Notes under the pieces: model-generated
The model's input: the letters and a program-made list of their open reading frames with translations, nothing else
Database searches by the model: none
What the model was told of the DNA's origin: nothing
Position numbers and translations under genes: made by a program
Part shown: piece by piece, positions 19,810 through 29,080 of the stretch
Layout of the letters: each line of letters begins with the position of its first letter
How positions within the stretch are numbered: position 1 is the first letter of the stretch
From: Kordia periserrulae
GTDB taxonomy: Bacteria > Bacteroidota > Bacteroidia > Flavobacteriales > Flavobacteriaceae
Reading direction: 5' to 3'
Length of the DNA stretch: 64,000 bases
NCBI RefSeq assembly: GCF_003054265.1
Contig: NZ_QBKT01000002.1
Span: 496,001-560,000, forward strand

Positions 19810-19900
19810 TCCCTAATCCCTAATCCCTAATCCCTAATCCCTAATCCCTAATCCCTAATCCCTAATCCCTAATCCCTAATCCCTAATCCCTAATCCCTAA
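19810..19900. repeat. TCCCTAA heptamer repeat, 13 perfect copies
   Basis: Thirteen identical 7-bp units span 91 bp. Beyond them come TTCCCAACACCCAACACCCA units, again of period 7. The tract lies between the TPR gene and the ThDP enzyme operon, in a 242-bp gap that holds nothing else clear. Confidence 0.97.
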
Positions 19901-20029
19901 TTCCCAACACCCAACACCCAACACATAAGTAATCAAGCACACAAAAAAACCGATACAGCAAACACACTTTAGTCTGTAATAGTATTTTTGCACTGTTATC
20001 ATACGTAAATTAAAAACCCAACTCACTTC

Positions 20030-21688
20030 ATGAAAGCAGCGGAACTCTTTATAAAAGCATTAGAAAATGAAGGTGTAGAATATATTTTTGGACTTCCAGG
20101 CGAAGAAAACCTCGATGTATTAGACGCCATTCGAACATCAGATAAAATTAAATTCATCCTTACCCGTCACGAACAAGGTGCAGGATTTATGGCAGCCACT
20201 TACGGACGACTCACAGGAAAGGCAGGCGTTTGCATGTCTACGCTCGGTCCAGGTGCTACGAATATGGTGACGCCAGCCGCGTATGCACAATTGGGCGCGA
20301 TGCCGTTGGTGATTATTTCTGGGCAAAAACCAATCAAAAAGAGCAAGCAAGGAAACTTTCAAATCATTGATGTGGTGGAAATGATGCAACCAATCTCCAA
20401 ATACACCAAGCAAATTACCAATGGCGATCAAGTTGCTGCCTGCGTTCGAGAAGCGTTTCGTTTGGCACAAGAAGAACGTCCTGGAACGGTACATTTGGAA
20501 TTCCCAGAAGATGTTGCGAGAGAAACGGTGGAAAATCCGCAAATATTTAAAGTAACGGACACCAAAATGTCGCACGCGGAACCTTCAAGCATTGAAAAAG
20601 CGGCGCAAATGATTGAACACTCAAAAATGCCGTTGCTATTGATTGGAGCAGGAGCCAACCGAAAACGTACCAGCGAAGCGTTGAACGAATTTGTTGACAC
20701 CTTAGGCATTCCGTTTTTCAATACCCAAATGGGGAAAGGAATTATTGACGAACGTCATCCCTTGTATTTGGGAACGGCGGCGTTGTCGGATAACGATTTC
20801 ATTCACGAAGCGATAAAAAATGCCGATTTAATTATCAATGTGGGACATGATACGGTGGAAAAACCACCATTTTTTATGCATCCAGAAGACGAGCGAAAAG
20901 TCATTCACGTGAACTTTTTCCCAGCGGAGATTGATGAGGTGTATTTTCCGCAATTAAACGTCATTGGAGATATTGCACACAGCATCAAACAATTGACCAA
21001 ATCGTTGCAATCCGTAGCAAAATCTTGGAATATCGATTTTTACATGCATGTGAAAGAACATGTAGATTCGCGATTGGCAAAGTATGAAGCAGACGACCGT
21101 TTTCCAATCTTGCCACAGCGTTGTGTAAAAGTCATTCGTGATTTGATTCCCGACGACGGAATTGTCACACTTGACAACGGAATTTACAAAATTTGGTTTG
21201 CCAGAAACTATCCAGCGTACATTCCCAACGGATTATTGCTCGACAATGCTTTAGCCACGATGAGTGCAGGATTGCCGTCTGCCATGGCGGTAAGTGAGTT
21301 GTATCCTGATAAAAAAGTCATTTCTGTAAATGGCGATGGTGGATTTATGATGAATTCCCAAGAACTGGAAACCGCAGTACGCCTAAACCTAAATCTTGTC
21401 GTTATTATTTTAAATGACAACGCGTACGGAATGATAAAATGGAAACAAGAAAAAGAAGACATCCCAAAATACGGACTCGATTTTGACAACCCTGATTTTG
21501 TAAAATACGCTGAAAGCTTTGGTGCTTCAGGGTATCGACCTGAATCTGTCGCCGATTTTATTTCCGATTTAGAAACAGCATTACAAACCGACGGCGTACA
21601 TTTGATAGATTTGGCAGTAGACTATTCGCTCAATCATGAAATTTTAAACGTATTACTCAAAGAATATTCAGAAAACTTAAAAAAATAA
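20030..21688 (+). CDS. ThDP-dependent enzyme, acetolactate synthase-like; possible 2-oxoglutarate decarboxylase
   Basis: A 552-aa thiamine-diphosphate enzyme of the acetolactate synthase superfamily. The N-terminal pyrimidine-binding domain has VEYIFGLPGEENLDVLDAI and the cofactor glutamate E48 in the segment RHEQGAGFMAATYGRLTGK. A central domain (about 190-330) follows. The C-terminal domain has the Mg-ThDP motif NGDGGFMMN near 434 and NDNAYGMIKW. The next gene begins 3 bp after the stop and encodes succinate-semialdehyde dehydrogenase. That arrangement matches the cyanobacterial pair in which an enzyme annotated as acetolactate synthase is 2-oxoglutarate decarboxylase, producing succinate semialdehyde. 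The superfamily is certain; the substrate is inferred from context. Catabolic acetolactate synthesis is the alternative. Confidence 0.85.
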   Translation: MKAAELFIKALENEGVEYIFGLPGEENLDVLDAIRTSDKIKFILTRHEQGAGFMAATYGRLTGKAGVCMSTLGPGATNMVTPAAYAQLGAMPLVIISGQKPIKKSKQGNFQIIDVVEMMQPISKYTKQITNGDQVAACVREAFRLAQEERPGTVHLEFPEDVARETVENPQIFKVTDTKMSHAEPSSIEKAAQMIEHSKMPLLLIGAGANRKRTSEALNEFVDTLGIPFFNTQMGKGIIDERHPLYLGTAALSDNDFIHEAIKNADLIINVGHDTVEKPPFFMHPEDERKVIHVNFFPAEIDEVYFPQLNVIGDIAHSIKQLTKSLQSVAKSWNIDFYMHVKEHVDSRLAKYEADDRFPILPQRCVKVIRDLIPDDGIVTLDNGIYKIWFARNYPAYIPNGLLLDNALATMSAGLPSAMAVSELYPDKKVISVNGDGGFMMNSQELETAVRLNLNLVVIILNDNAYGMIKWKQEKEDIPKYGLDFDNPDFVKYAESFGASGYRPESVADFISDLETALQTDGVHLIDLAVDYSLNHEILNVLLKEYSENLKK

Positions 21689-21691
21689 ACT

Positions 21692-23059
21692 ATGGAAACT
21701 ATACAAAGCATCAACCCAGCCACTGAAGAACCGATAGCATCTTACGAGCGCATCAGTGCTGAGGTTGCTATTGAAAAAGTAAACAACGCTAACGATGTAT
21801 TTCAATCGTGGAAACAACAATCTTTTGAACATCGTGCAACGTTGATGCACAAACTAGCCGACATTTTAGAAGAGAACACCGAAGAATACGCGCAATTGGC
21901 AACCCAAGAAATGGGGAAAATCATAGAACAATCGCGCGGAGAAATCATGAAATGTGCTCGAATTTGTCGTTACTATGCGGATAATGCTGCCGATTTATTA
22001 GCAGATTCGCCTGTGGAAACCGAAGCCAGCAAAAGTTACGTAGCATTTCAGCCGTTGGGCGTTTTATTGGCGGTAATGCCTTGGAATTTTCCGTTTTATC
22101 AAGTCATCCGTTTTGCCGCTCCAGCCTTAATGGCAGGAAATACTTGTGTCTTAAAACACGCGTCCAATGTACAAGGTTGTGCGTATGCTTTGGAAGAAAT
22201 GATTGAAAAAGCAGGTTTTCCAAAAGGAATTTTTGCCAACTTAAACATCAATTCGAAAGATGTAGAAAAAGTGATTGAACATCCACATGTAAAAGCAGTG
22301 ACCTTAACAGGAAGTGAACCTGCAGGACGCTCAGTGGCTTCTATTGCTGGAAAAAACTTAAAGAAAACGGTGATGGAATTGGGCGGAAGTGACGCGTATA
22401 TCATTTTAGAAGATGCCGATTTGGAAGAAGCTACCGATTTAGCCGTGTTTGGACGATTGCAAAACAATGGTCAAACCTGTATTGCGGCAAAACGCTTTGT
22501 GGTGGTTGAGGATATCTATGAGGATTTTCTAGAAAAGTTCACAGAAAAAATGCAATCCAAAAAAATGGGCGAACCTACGGATGAAGATGTTTATTTTGGA
22601 CCGATGGCACGCGTCGATTTGCGAAACGAACTCCATGAACAAGTAGAAAAAAGCATCTCTCAAGGCGCACGTTTGGTAATTGGCGGCGAAATACCTAATA
22701 GAAAAGGCGCGTACTATCCAGCCACAATTTTAGCAGAAGTAGCACCTGGTATGGAAGGTTTTGATAATGAACTTTTCGGTCCTGTAGCCTCTGTCATCAA
22801 AGCCAACGACGAAGCACATGCCATTGAACTCGCCAACAATTCCAACTTCGGATTGGGTTCAGGCGTCATAACAGGAAACAAAGAACGCGGTGAAAAAGTC
22901 GCACTACAACTCGAAGCAGGAAACAGTTTCGTAAACAAATTAGTAGTTTCCGACCCACGACTGCCATTTGGCGGTATCAAAAACAGTGGCTACGGACGCG
23001 AGCTTTCAGGCTATGGAATCCGTGAGTTTACCAATACGAAGTCTGTTTGGGTGGAGTAG
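21692..23059 (+). CDS. Succinate-semialdehyde dehydrogenase (aldehyde dehydrogenase family)
   Basis: A 455-aa aldehyde dehydrogenase. It opens IQSINPATEEPIASYE, as in short SSADH forms. It has the NAD(P)-binding segment MPWNFPFYQVIRFAAPALMA, the catalytic glutamate in VMELGGSDAYI near residue 229, and the catalytic cysteine in NNGQTCIAAKRF near 262. The C-terminal oligomerisation part ends SGYGRELSGYGIREFTN. It should oxidise succinate semialdehyde to succinate. The gene is 3 bp from the ThDP enzyme, so the two are co-transcribed and probably act in sequence. Composite repeat DNA begins right after its stop. Confidence 0.92.
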   Translation: METIQSINPATEEPIASYERISAEVAIEKVNNANDVFQSWKQQSFEHRATLMHKLADILEENTEEYAQLATQEMGKIIEQSRGEIMKCARICRYYADNAADLLADSPVETEASKSYVAFQPLGVLLAVMPWNFPFYQVIRFAAPALMAGNTCVLKHASNVQGCAYALEEMIEKAGFPKGIFANLNINSKDVEKVIEHPHVKAVTLTGSEPAGRSVASIAGKNLKKTVMELGGSDAYIILEDADLEEATDLAVFGRLQNNGQTCIAAKRFVVVEDIYEDFLEKFTEKMQSKKMGEPTDEDVYFGPMARVDLRNELHEQVEKSISQGARLVIGGEIPNRKGAYYPATILAEVAPGMEGFDNELFGPVASVIKANDEAHAIELANNSNFGLGSGVITGNKERGEKVALQLEAGNSFVNKLVVSDPRLPFGGIKNSGYGRELSGYGIREFTNTKSVWVE

Positions 23060-23316
23060 TTTGGGTGTTGGGTGGTCGCTTCGCTCTTCGCTCTTGGCTC
23101 TTGGCTCTTGGCTCTTTTCTTTGTTGTCAGTTGGTCGCTTTGCTCCGTTATCGGTTTTCAGTTAGTTTCAATTCAACATCCAAAATTCAACATTCAACAT
23201 TCATTATTCATTATTCGTTGTTGGTTTTCAGTAGTCAGTTATTTTTTTATTCAACAATCAAAAATCGTCAATCTACAATCGTTAATCTTTTGTTGTCGGT
23301 TGGTCGCTTTGCTCTT

Positions 23317-23421
23317 AGCTTTTGGCTCTTGGCTCTTGGCTTTTGGCTCTTGGCTCTTGGCTCTTGATTCTTGGCTCTTGATTCTTGGCTCTTGATTCTT
23401 GGCTCTTGATTCTTGGCTCTT
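23317..23421. repeat. GGCTCTT/GATTCTT heptamer repeat, 15 units
   Basis: Fifteen 7-bp units run in phase: an initial AGCTTTT, mostly GGCTCTT, then GATTCTT alternating with GGCTCTT four times. The alternation creates a secondary 14-bp period. Confidence 0.93.
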
Positions 23422-23626
23422 TTCTTTGTTGTCGGTTAGTCGCTTTGCTCCGTTTTCGGTTTTCAGTAATCAGTTATTTTTAATTCAACAATCTAAAATC
23501 GTCAATCTACAATCGTAAATCGTTTTCGGTCGGTCGCTTTGCTCCGTTGTGGGTTTTGTGTTGTGAACTTTCTATAAATTTCAAAAAAATAATTCAGCAT
23601 TCAGTATCTAACATTTAGTGCACTAA

Positions 23627-23740
23627 AGAAACGTCACTGCGAGGAGTAGGCGACGTGGCAGTCTGTTTATCCAAGTGACGTTTTCGTTTTTTGAAGTATG
23701 AGATTGCCGCGTCTGCGCCTCGCAAAGACGAATCGTAGCT
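23627..23740. repeat. Dispersed intergenic repeat (GTCACTGCGAGGAG type)
   Basis: AAACGTCACTGCGAGGAG followed by GACGTGGCAGTCTGTTT reappears with small changes at 32568-32613. Here it is followed by AAGTGACGTTTTCG and an inverted half (GATTGCCGCGTCTGCGCCTC), so a long hairpin is possible. Confidence 0.7.
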
Positions 23741-24052
23741 TGTTTAGGAGTTTATAAGTTTCCTTATTTGATTTTTGTATTAATAATTCACAAAGAACAA
23801 AGAACAAACAACGAACAACAAAAAACGACAAATTAACAAATCCACAAATTAACAAAGAAAACAATCCTTGAATTGAGCGTAGCGAAGCATTCGTAAGAAA
23901 ATCCACAATTGCCTTCCCGTGTTTATCCTGAATTTTCTATGTATTATCACGGTTCATAGGAATTGTTTCGGAAATTTTATTGAGATTCACACTAAGAAAG
24001 CAATTGGTACCATGCTTTCGAATTTTATATTAACATTAAAACGAAACAAAAA

Positions 24053-24436
24053 ATGGCAGTTAATTTCAAAGTAATTCAACGTAGAAATCCACGCGATTTA
24101 CAAGCAGCTCCCAAGAGTTATGGAATCGCAATTAATAATGGAACGGTAGATATTGACCGACTCGCAGAGTTGGTGGGTGACGGTTCAACGGTACGTCAAA
24201 ATGATATCTATGCGGTCATTGTTGGTTTGGTCAATGTGATCCAAGGCGAATTGAAAGAAGGAAGAAGTGTACAATTAGGAAAACTCGGTATGTTTTCCAT
24301 TAGTGTAAGTAGCGATCCTTCTGATACCGCAGAAGAAGTCAATGCGACCAACATTAAAAGCGCACGTATTCGTTACCGTCCAGGAAAGGAAATGCGAAAC
24401 ATGTTAAAAACACTATCGTATAGCAAAGTAAGCTAG
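24053..24436 (+). CDS. HU-like (HU-related) DNA-binding protein
   Basis: A 127-aa protein starting MAVNFKVIQRRNPRDLQAAPKSYG, a pattern I recognise from the Bacteroidota HU-related histone-like family. The middle has LAELVGDGSTVRQNDIYAVI and GRSVQLGKLGMFSIS, equivalent to the HU body. The basic tail IKSARIRYRPGKEMRNML replaces the long beta arms. It probably binds DNA as a dimer and contributes to nucleoid structure. A strong terminator follows. It sits at the left edge of the defence-type region, though such proteins are common in the phylum and need not belong to it. Confidence 0.9.
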   Translation: MAVNFKVIQRRNPRDLQAAPKSYGIAINNGTVDIDRLAELVGDGSTVRQNDIYAVIVGLVNVIQGELKEGRSVQLGKLGMFSISVSSDPSDTAEEVNATNIKSARIRYRPGKEMRNMLKTLSYSKVS

Positions 24437-24466
24437 GCATTTCATAGCTGAGATTTTATATTCAAC

Positions 24467-24503
24467 AACACCATTACAATGTATTTTGTAGTGGTGTTTT
24501 TTT
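24467..24503 (+). terminator. Intrinsic terminator of the HU-like gene
   Basis: A 13-bp stem (24467-24479 with 24486-24498, one G-T pair) is followed by a T-run. Confidence 0.88.
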
Positions 24504-24580
24504 ATTTATATAAGATATAGTTTACTTTAGTTGTAACATAATACCTGTGCATAATACTTATTTCGTAAACCCTAACACTA

Positions 24581-25834
24581 ATGAATTATTATACTGTAGA
24601 AGAACTTAAAGAAAAAGTAGAAAGTCTACCAAAGGAAAAAACTCATAAAATTTATAGATTGAGTATAACTGTAAACTATCCGCATGCAAGTGTAAACAAA
24701 ACATTATCAGGAATCATTAAAATATACAGCTTCTTTTTTAGGCAATACAAAGGTTGGGAAAAAGAGAGTGAGCTTAATGAGTATCTAGAGACTTCTAAAT
24801 TATATTTTGGTGAAGCTGTAAGATTAATCAATAATCATATAAATAAACTCATTAACGATAGAGGTTTTTCAATATATGAGAATTACGATTTTCCAAGAAA
24901 TGAAATTAATTTTTTAGAAAAAAACACAGATAATAATAAATACATATTTACTTATGATGCCTCTGAAACAGAATTCATTATGAGAATAAATAAAAAAGAT
25001 GAAGATAAATTAATAAAAGCTGTAAACTTATTTGCAGGAAAAAAAATTACAGTTGACTATTCTACAGACTTTTTCTTTATTCAAGAAATATTTGAGTTTC
25101 AACGTAATGAAGATGAGTTAATAAAGAGAAGTGAAGCTGAAAAGATAAGCTTAGAAAAAGTTCGAGAAGAGTTTGAAGAACTCGTAAAAAAAGCTGAAAA
25201 TAAACTCCTCAACTTTGAAGGCCATAGTACTGAAAAATTCCAAACGTGGTTTTCGGATGAACGAAGAGCATATAAAGATTGGATCTCTCAAACTCAAAAA
25301 TCTTTTGAAGAATTTGATAAAAAAAGCAAACAAACCATCACAGATAAAGAAGAACTCTACGATAAAATACTTCAATTAAAAGCTCCTATAAAATATTGGG
25401 AAGAACGTGCTGAAAAGTTACGTGCGGAAGGTGAAAAATGGATGTATTGGTTGATTGGTTGTTCTGTAGTAGCTACCGTTTTACTTACAGTTGTCTTATT
25501 CTTTATCTCTAACGGTACACTAAAAGAAATGTTTGAAAAAACTGGACTTGCCATTCGTTGGTCTATAGTATTTATAACACTCATCTCTTTTTTAGCGTAT
25601 GGTATTCGTACATTTACTAGACTAATGTTTAGTACCTATCATTTAGCACGTGATGCCGAAGAACGTAAACAACTCACCTATGTCTATCTTGCACTAAAAG
25701 AAGATAAAAACATTGATGAAAAAGAACGCCACTTAGTTTTACAATCACTATTCAGCAGGTCAGATTCTGGTTTATTAAAGTCCGATACATCACCCACCAT
25801 GCCAGGAAACATTCTAGAAAAACTTTCCAAATAA
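24581..25834 (+). CDS. Coiled-coil protein with two membrane helices (DUF6161-like)
   Basis: A 417-aa protein. Residues 1-180 form a mixed alpha/beta region I do not recognise. Residues about 190-280 are strongly charged and probably coiled coil. Two membrane helices follow at about 286-310 (MYWLIGCSVVATVLLTVVLF) and 323-345 (IRWSIVFITLISFLAYGI). The C-terminal cytoplasmic tail contains HLARDAEERKQLTYVYLALKED. That tail and the two helices resemble DUF6161, from memory only. Such proteins are often found near restriction systems and other defence genes, and here hsdMSR and mcrBC follow within 5 kb. Function unknown. Confidence 0.75.
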   Translation: MNYYTVEELKEKVESLPKEKTHKIYRLSITVNYPHASVNKTLSGIIKIYSFFFRQYKGWEKESELNEYLETSKLYFGEAVRLINNHINKLINDRGFSIYENYDFPRNEINFLEKNTDNNKYIFTYDASETEFIMRINKKDEDKLIKAVNLFAGKKITVDYSTDFFFIQEIFEFQRNEDELIKRSEAEKISLEKVREEFEELVKKAENKLLNFEGHSTEKFQTWFSDERRAYKDWISQTQKSFEEFDKKSKQTITDKEELYDKILQLKAPIKYWEERAEKLRAEGEKWMYWLIGCSVVATVLLTVVLFFISNGTLKEMFEKTGLAIRWSIVFITLISFLAYGIRTFTRLMFSTYHLARDAEERKQLTYVYLALKEDKNIDEKERHLVLQSLFSRSDSGLLKSDTSPTMPGNILEKLSK

Positions 25835-25856
25835 ATTTAATTCAATTATACATTCC

Positions 25857-25901
25857 AAGAGCACTTGAGTAGAAAAAATTCTACTCAAGTGCTCTTATTT
25901 T
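25857..25901 (+). terminator. Strong intrinsic terminator
   Basis: An 18-bp perfect stem (25857-25874 with 25879-25896) has a 4-nt AAAA loop and is followed by ATTTT. A second, smaller palindrome (TTTTTACTC AA GAGTAAAAA) follows at 25921-25940. Confidence 0.9.
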
Positions 25902-26140
25902 GTGCTCAAGTGTAGAAATATTTTTACTCAAGAGTAAAAAATAAGTACTCTTTTATATCATTTCTATTGTTGCTTTTGTGTAAAATATATACCGATTTAT
26001 AGGTATGGTTTACATTGCGTTTTTCAAATATTTTTGAACTAATAATTTTATAAAAAAGTAATATAGTTACGGTTTTCCGTATGTATGTTCTTTGTTATTC
26101 TACTATTTTTATACCTATAACCAATCAAAAACTGTTGAAT

Positions 26141-27535
26141 ATGAAGTCATTAATTCTTAGTATACTATTGTTTATTTTAGCTAGTAATGTCTATTCACAA
26201 ACACAAACTGAATATGAAGAAGTTGCTAAAAATAATCAAATTAATTATGTGCCTAGTGATATTGATAGTTTACGAAAAAATACGTTTGATAAATATTTAG
26301 AGGATATGAATAAATTAAACCCAAACCCTACTCCTAAAAAAGATTCAGTCTTTTATAATAATGTTGTGCTCAACAAATATTTTGCAAATAAAATTACAAA
26401 TTACGCTATAAGCACGGACGATTTGTCTTTCACAGACTATATCGTAAATGCCAATACTTCTAATAAAACATTGACAATAGGTGGATCTTTTCGATTGGAC
26501 AATTTTAAAAAAGAAAAAGGTAAAAGAAAAGCAGCACGACAATTGGAATCTTTACGAAAAGTTGGAAATCTGCTGACACTTTATGTACGCTCTGATTTGA
26601 GTGATGGCTTTTCAAACTTATATTCAGAAAATAGTGACACACAAGAATATAATTTTAATAGCAGCATTGGAATAGGAGGAAAGTATACTCGTATTTATAA
26701 TGGAACTATTAAAACTGATAAACGAGCTCAAATAGATATTATAAGAAGTAAATATATACAAAAAGAAATTGAAAAAGCAATTGCAGATTACGATGCAGAT
26801 GCATTTACAAAAGAATTGGAGTTAGAAAAATTAAGAAACCCTAACGACAATGAAAGTGATTTAGAAAGCAAGTTAGTCAGAAAAAAACACCGTGAGTTTT
26901 ACGAAGCTATAGTAGATAAAGAACTCACCTATGCAAAAGAGTATAATTTAATTAAATCTTCTCATATGTTTTGGTACAGTTTGGAGTTTTTTATGCCTCT
27001 AAGCCGTAAAATAATTACGTCTAGTACAGATAACTTGACAACACAAGATAATAAGTTTACTAATTGGAATACTACGCTACAAATGAACTATTTGTATAAT
27101 AGAAATAACGCCTGTTTCATTAAAGACTTTTCAATAAAAGGTACTGCTCAGTTTGCTGTTTTTAATACAAACGATTTTATTGCTAATAATGATAGCGCCG
27201 TCACATTTCAAAACATTATACAAGATAATATGTCTAGTCAAGTAGAAGGTTCATCCTCTTCCGTATTCCTAGGAAATTACAACGATTTTCCTGCGGGTTC
27301 AGTAAAAGGAGAAGTATCAAGCTTATTTTTCAATAATACGGTAGGATTGAGTGTTGCTTTCGAACAAACTATAGGCGAAATACACAATAGGAATTGGAAA
27401 TTAGGAATTCCCATAAGTTTTAAAGATAAAGATGGCAAACCAACGCTAAACTTTGAACTTCAATGGCGCGAAATCAACACACAACATTCTGTCGGAATTA
27501 GTGTCGGTTACAACTTTGGGAAGTTTGTGCAATAA
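26141..27535 (+). CDS. Exported protein, probable outer-membrane beta-barrel, unknown function
   Basis: I chose the ATG at 26141 (MKSLILSILLFILASNVYSQ), which begins the signal peptide. An earlier in-frame ATG at 26081 adds 20 residues that bury it. The mature part of about 445 residues starts with a Lys/Asn-rich stretch. Amphipathic beta segments follow (WYSLEFFMPLSRKII, FTNWNTTLQMNYLYN, NTVGLSVAFEQTIGE, WKLGIPISFKDK), and it ends QHSVGISVGYNFGKFVQ. This pattern suggests an outer-membrane barrel. I do not recognise a family. A degenerate copy of its 3' end occurs at 28782-28851, on the far side of the nuclease gene. Confidence 0.75.
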   Translation: MKSLILSILLFILASNVYSQTQTEYEEVAKNNQINYVPSDIDSLRKNTFDKYLEDMNKLNPNPTPKKDSVFYNNVVLNKYFANKITNYAISTDDLSFTDYIVNANTSNKTLTIGGSFRLDNFKKEKGKRKAARQLESLRKVGNLLTLYVRSDLSDGFSNLYSENSDTQEYNFNSSIGIGGKYTRIYNGTIKTDKRAQIDIIRSKYIQKEIEKAIADYDADAFTKELELEKLRNPNDNESDLESKLVRKKHREFYEAIVDKELTYAKEYNLIKSSHMFWYSLEFFMPLSRKIITSSTDNLTTQDNKFTNWNTTLQMNYLYNRNNACFIKDFSIKGTAQFAVFNTNDFIANNDSAVTFQNIIQDNMSSQVEGSSSSVFLGNYNDFPAGSVKGEVSSLFFNNTVGLSVAFEQTIGEIHNRNWKLGIPISFKDKDGKPTLNFELQWREINTQHSVGISVGYNFGKFVQ

Positions 27536-27587
27536 TCAGTGTAAACTTCTTTAAGGAAAATTCTTAAATTTACCATTAAAATACTAC

Positions 27588-28724
27588 ATGAACCAACCCA
27601 AAGCCTCAGAAGTAGCTTTACAAGTATTACAAACATTTTTAAACACAAATGAAATTCCAACGGTAAAAGGTAAACCCAAAACGTTTTTAAGCATTGCCAA
27701 GCAACCGCATTACGAAAACGTATGGTCTAATATTTATGCGTTTTACTTTAATGTGCGCGAGAGTCATAAACTAAATAATTTATTCATCAAAAGTTTGATT
27801 TCGCTGATTAGAGAAAGCTCACTGCCCGATAGCAAAACGATATTTGAAACCTTTTTAAATTTTGATGTCGTTACAGAACTCGGAGCCAAAGAACAGAAAC
27901 GGATGGATATTGCCTTATTCAACAATGATCAAGCAATTTTGATCGAAAACAAAGTCTATCACATGTTAAACAACGACTTAGATATTTACTACAATGAATT
28001 GGACAAAATTGAAAAAGTCGGAATTGTATTGTCATTAGAGCCCATTTCCAAAGATAAAATTGAGCATCCGCGTTTTATCAATATTACACACTTACAATTA
28101 ATGCAACGTGTAATGCAGTATTTGGGTACCTATTTATTAAAAGCCAATGATAAATATGTAGTATTTCTCAAAGATTTTTATCAAAACATCATCAATCTAA
28201 GTCAACCATATATGGAGCAAGAAAATATCAATTTTTATTATCAACATCAGCAAAAAATTAATCAATTGGTACACTACAAATTTAAGTTGCGAGAACATAT
28301 TTTGAGTGAAGTTGTCAAGGTTGGGAATGAGTTGGAAAATTTAGAGAAATACGAACCACGACTCAATAGTTTCAACGACAAGCGTTTGGTATATTATGTA
28401 TGTCCGCATGAGCGAAATTTGATGATTACTGTAGTTTATGAAAAACTCTTAACCAACGAACGCGTCATGCACATTGCGGTAGAAATGCAGGGCGATTTGC
28501 TACAAAACAGAAATATATATAAAGAAAAAATTCAGTTTGCGGATGAAGAAAAAGCGATTTTTGCCAACCATTTTGAAACAACGCAAGAAGGTTGGGCGCA
28601 TTTTGCCATAAAGCATTACTCACCAACTCCGCAGCAAATCGGTAAATTGGCTGAATATATACACAAGATCATCATTGACGATCATTTATTGGCTATATAC
28701 AACAAGTTGGCTGCTTTTTTTTAA
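27588..28724 (+). CDS. PD-(D/E)XK nuclease superfamily protein (PDDEXK_4 type)
   Basis: A 378-aa cytoplasmic protein. The N-terminal helical part has YENVWSNIYAFYFNVRESHK. The nuclease core follows: FDVVTELGAKEQKRMDIALF supplies the acidic residue and RMD, and AILIENKVYHML supplies the E-x-K motif. The core lies about residues 90-130 and is followed by a helical and beta C-terminal region. Members of this family are predicted DNA nucleases, often in defence islands, but few have been studied. The gene lies upstream of hsdM and between two versions of the 3' end of its left neighbour, which suggests it arrived by insertion or duplication. Confidence 0.82.
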   Translation: MNQPKASEVALQVLQTFLNTNEIPTVKGKPKTFLSIAKQPHYENVWSNIYAFYFNVRESHKLNNLFIKSLISLIRESSLPDSKTIFETFLNFDVVTELGAKEQKRMDIALFNNDQAILIENKVYHMLNNDLDIYYNELDKIEKVGIVLSLEPISKDKIEHPRFINITHLQLMQRVMQYLGTYLLKANDKYVVFLKDFYQNIINLSQPYMEQENINFYYQHQQKINQLVHYKFKLREHILSEVVKVGNELENLEKYEPRLNSFNDKRLVYYVCPHERNLMITVVYEKLLTNERVMHIAVEMQGDLLQNRNIYKEKIQFADEEKAIFANHFETTQEGWAHFAIKHYSPTPQQIGKLAEYIHKIIIDDHLLAIYNKLAAFF

Positions 28725-29080
28725 AGTTGAAAAGATTGAGTAATTGTTGATAAAAATTTAAGATGATTTAATACTACCTTACAACAAACTATAGGCGCAA
28801 CACTCAGTCGGAATCAGTGTAGTTTATAACTATGAGGAATCTGTACAATAAATCAGCGACAACTTCCTATTAGGTAAGTTTCTAAACTAATAAAAATCAA
28901 TTGCATAACATACTTTCTTAGGAAATAAGTGATAGGTTTGTGCGTTTTTTATGCTTTTTTATAGACTTTTTTCTATCTTTATGTCGTAAACAAGAGATAC
29001 AATTGTATGCAAATTAGATAAAATATTGTATTTACTTGCGTAAATTGCAACCTTACTACAACCAAAAGTAATCCGTACGA
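28725..29080. other. Intergenic region before hsdM
   Basis: This gap holds the degenerate gene tail at 28782-28851 and AT-rich sequence leading to hsdM. TATCTTTA near 28974 resembles a -7 element but lacks a partner. No other gene is visible. Confidence 0.6.
28782..28851 (+). pseudogene. Degenerate copy of the 3' end of the 26141-27535 gene
   Basis: CAACAAACTATAGGCG matches the codons for QTIG in the left gene. After an internal deletion the frame QHSVGISVVYNYEESVQ-stop (28798-28851) parallels QHSVGISVGYNFGKFVQ-stop. Similarity continues about 40 bp past both stops (AATCAGTGTAAACTTC versus AATCAGCGACAACTTC). Confidence 0.75.

Larger units (their letters stand above)
23060..24052. other. Long intergenic composite repeat region (about 1 kb)
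   Basis: At least two rounds of the composite cassette occupy 23060-23560, including the GGCTCTT tract. Around 23600-23740 is a different dispersed element with CGTCACTGCGAGGAG and GACGTGGCAGTCTG, plus an inverted counterpart GCGCCTCGCAAAGACG. Frames within the repeats, including one at 23667-23906 minus, look spurious. The last 100 bp lead into the HU-like gene. Confidence 0.8.

Noticed and set aside
19810-19900. True telomere or linear chromosome end
   Set aside because: Ordinary genes continue on both sides, with no hairpin or end structure.
22968-23395. Several frames with LLALGSWLL repeats resembling membrane proteins
   Set aside because: They are translations of the GGCTCTT tract in different frames.
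23667-23906. A 79-codon minus-strand frame
   Set aside because: It lies within dispersed repeat sequence with a low-complexity composition and no recognisable family.
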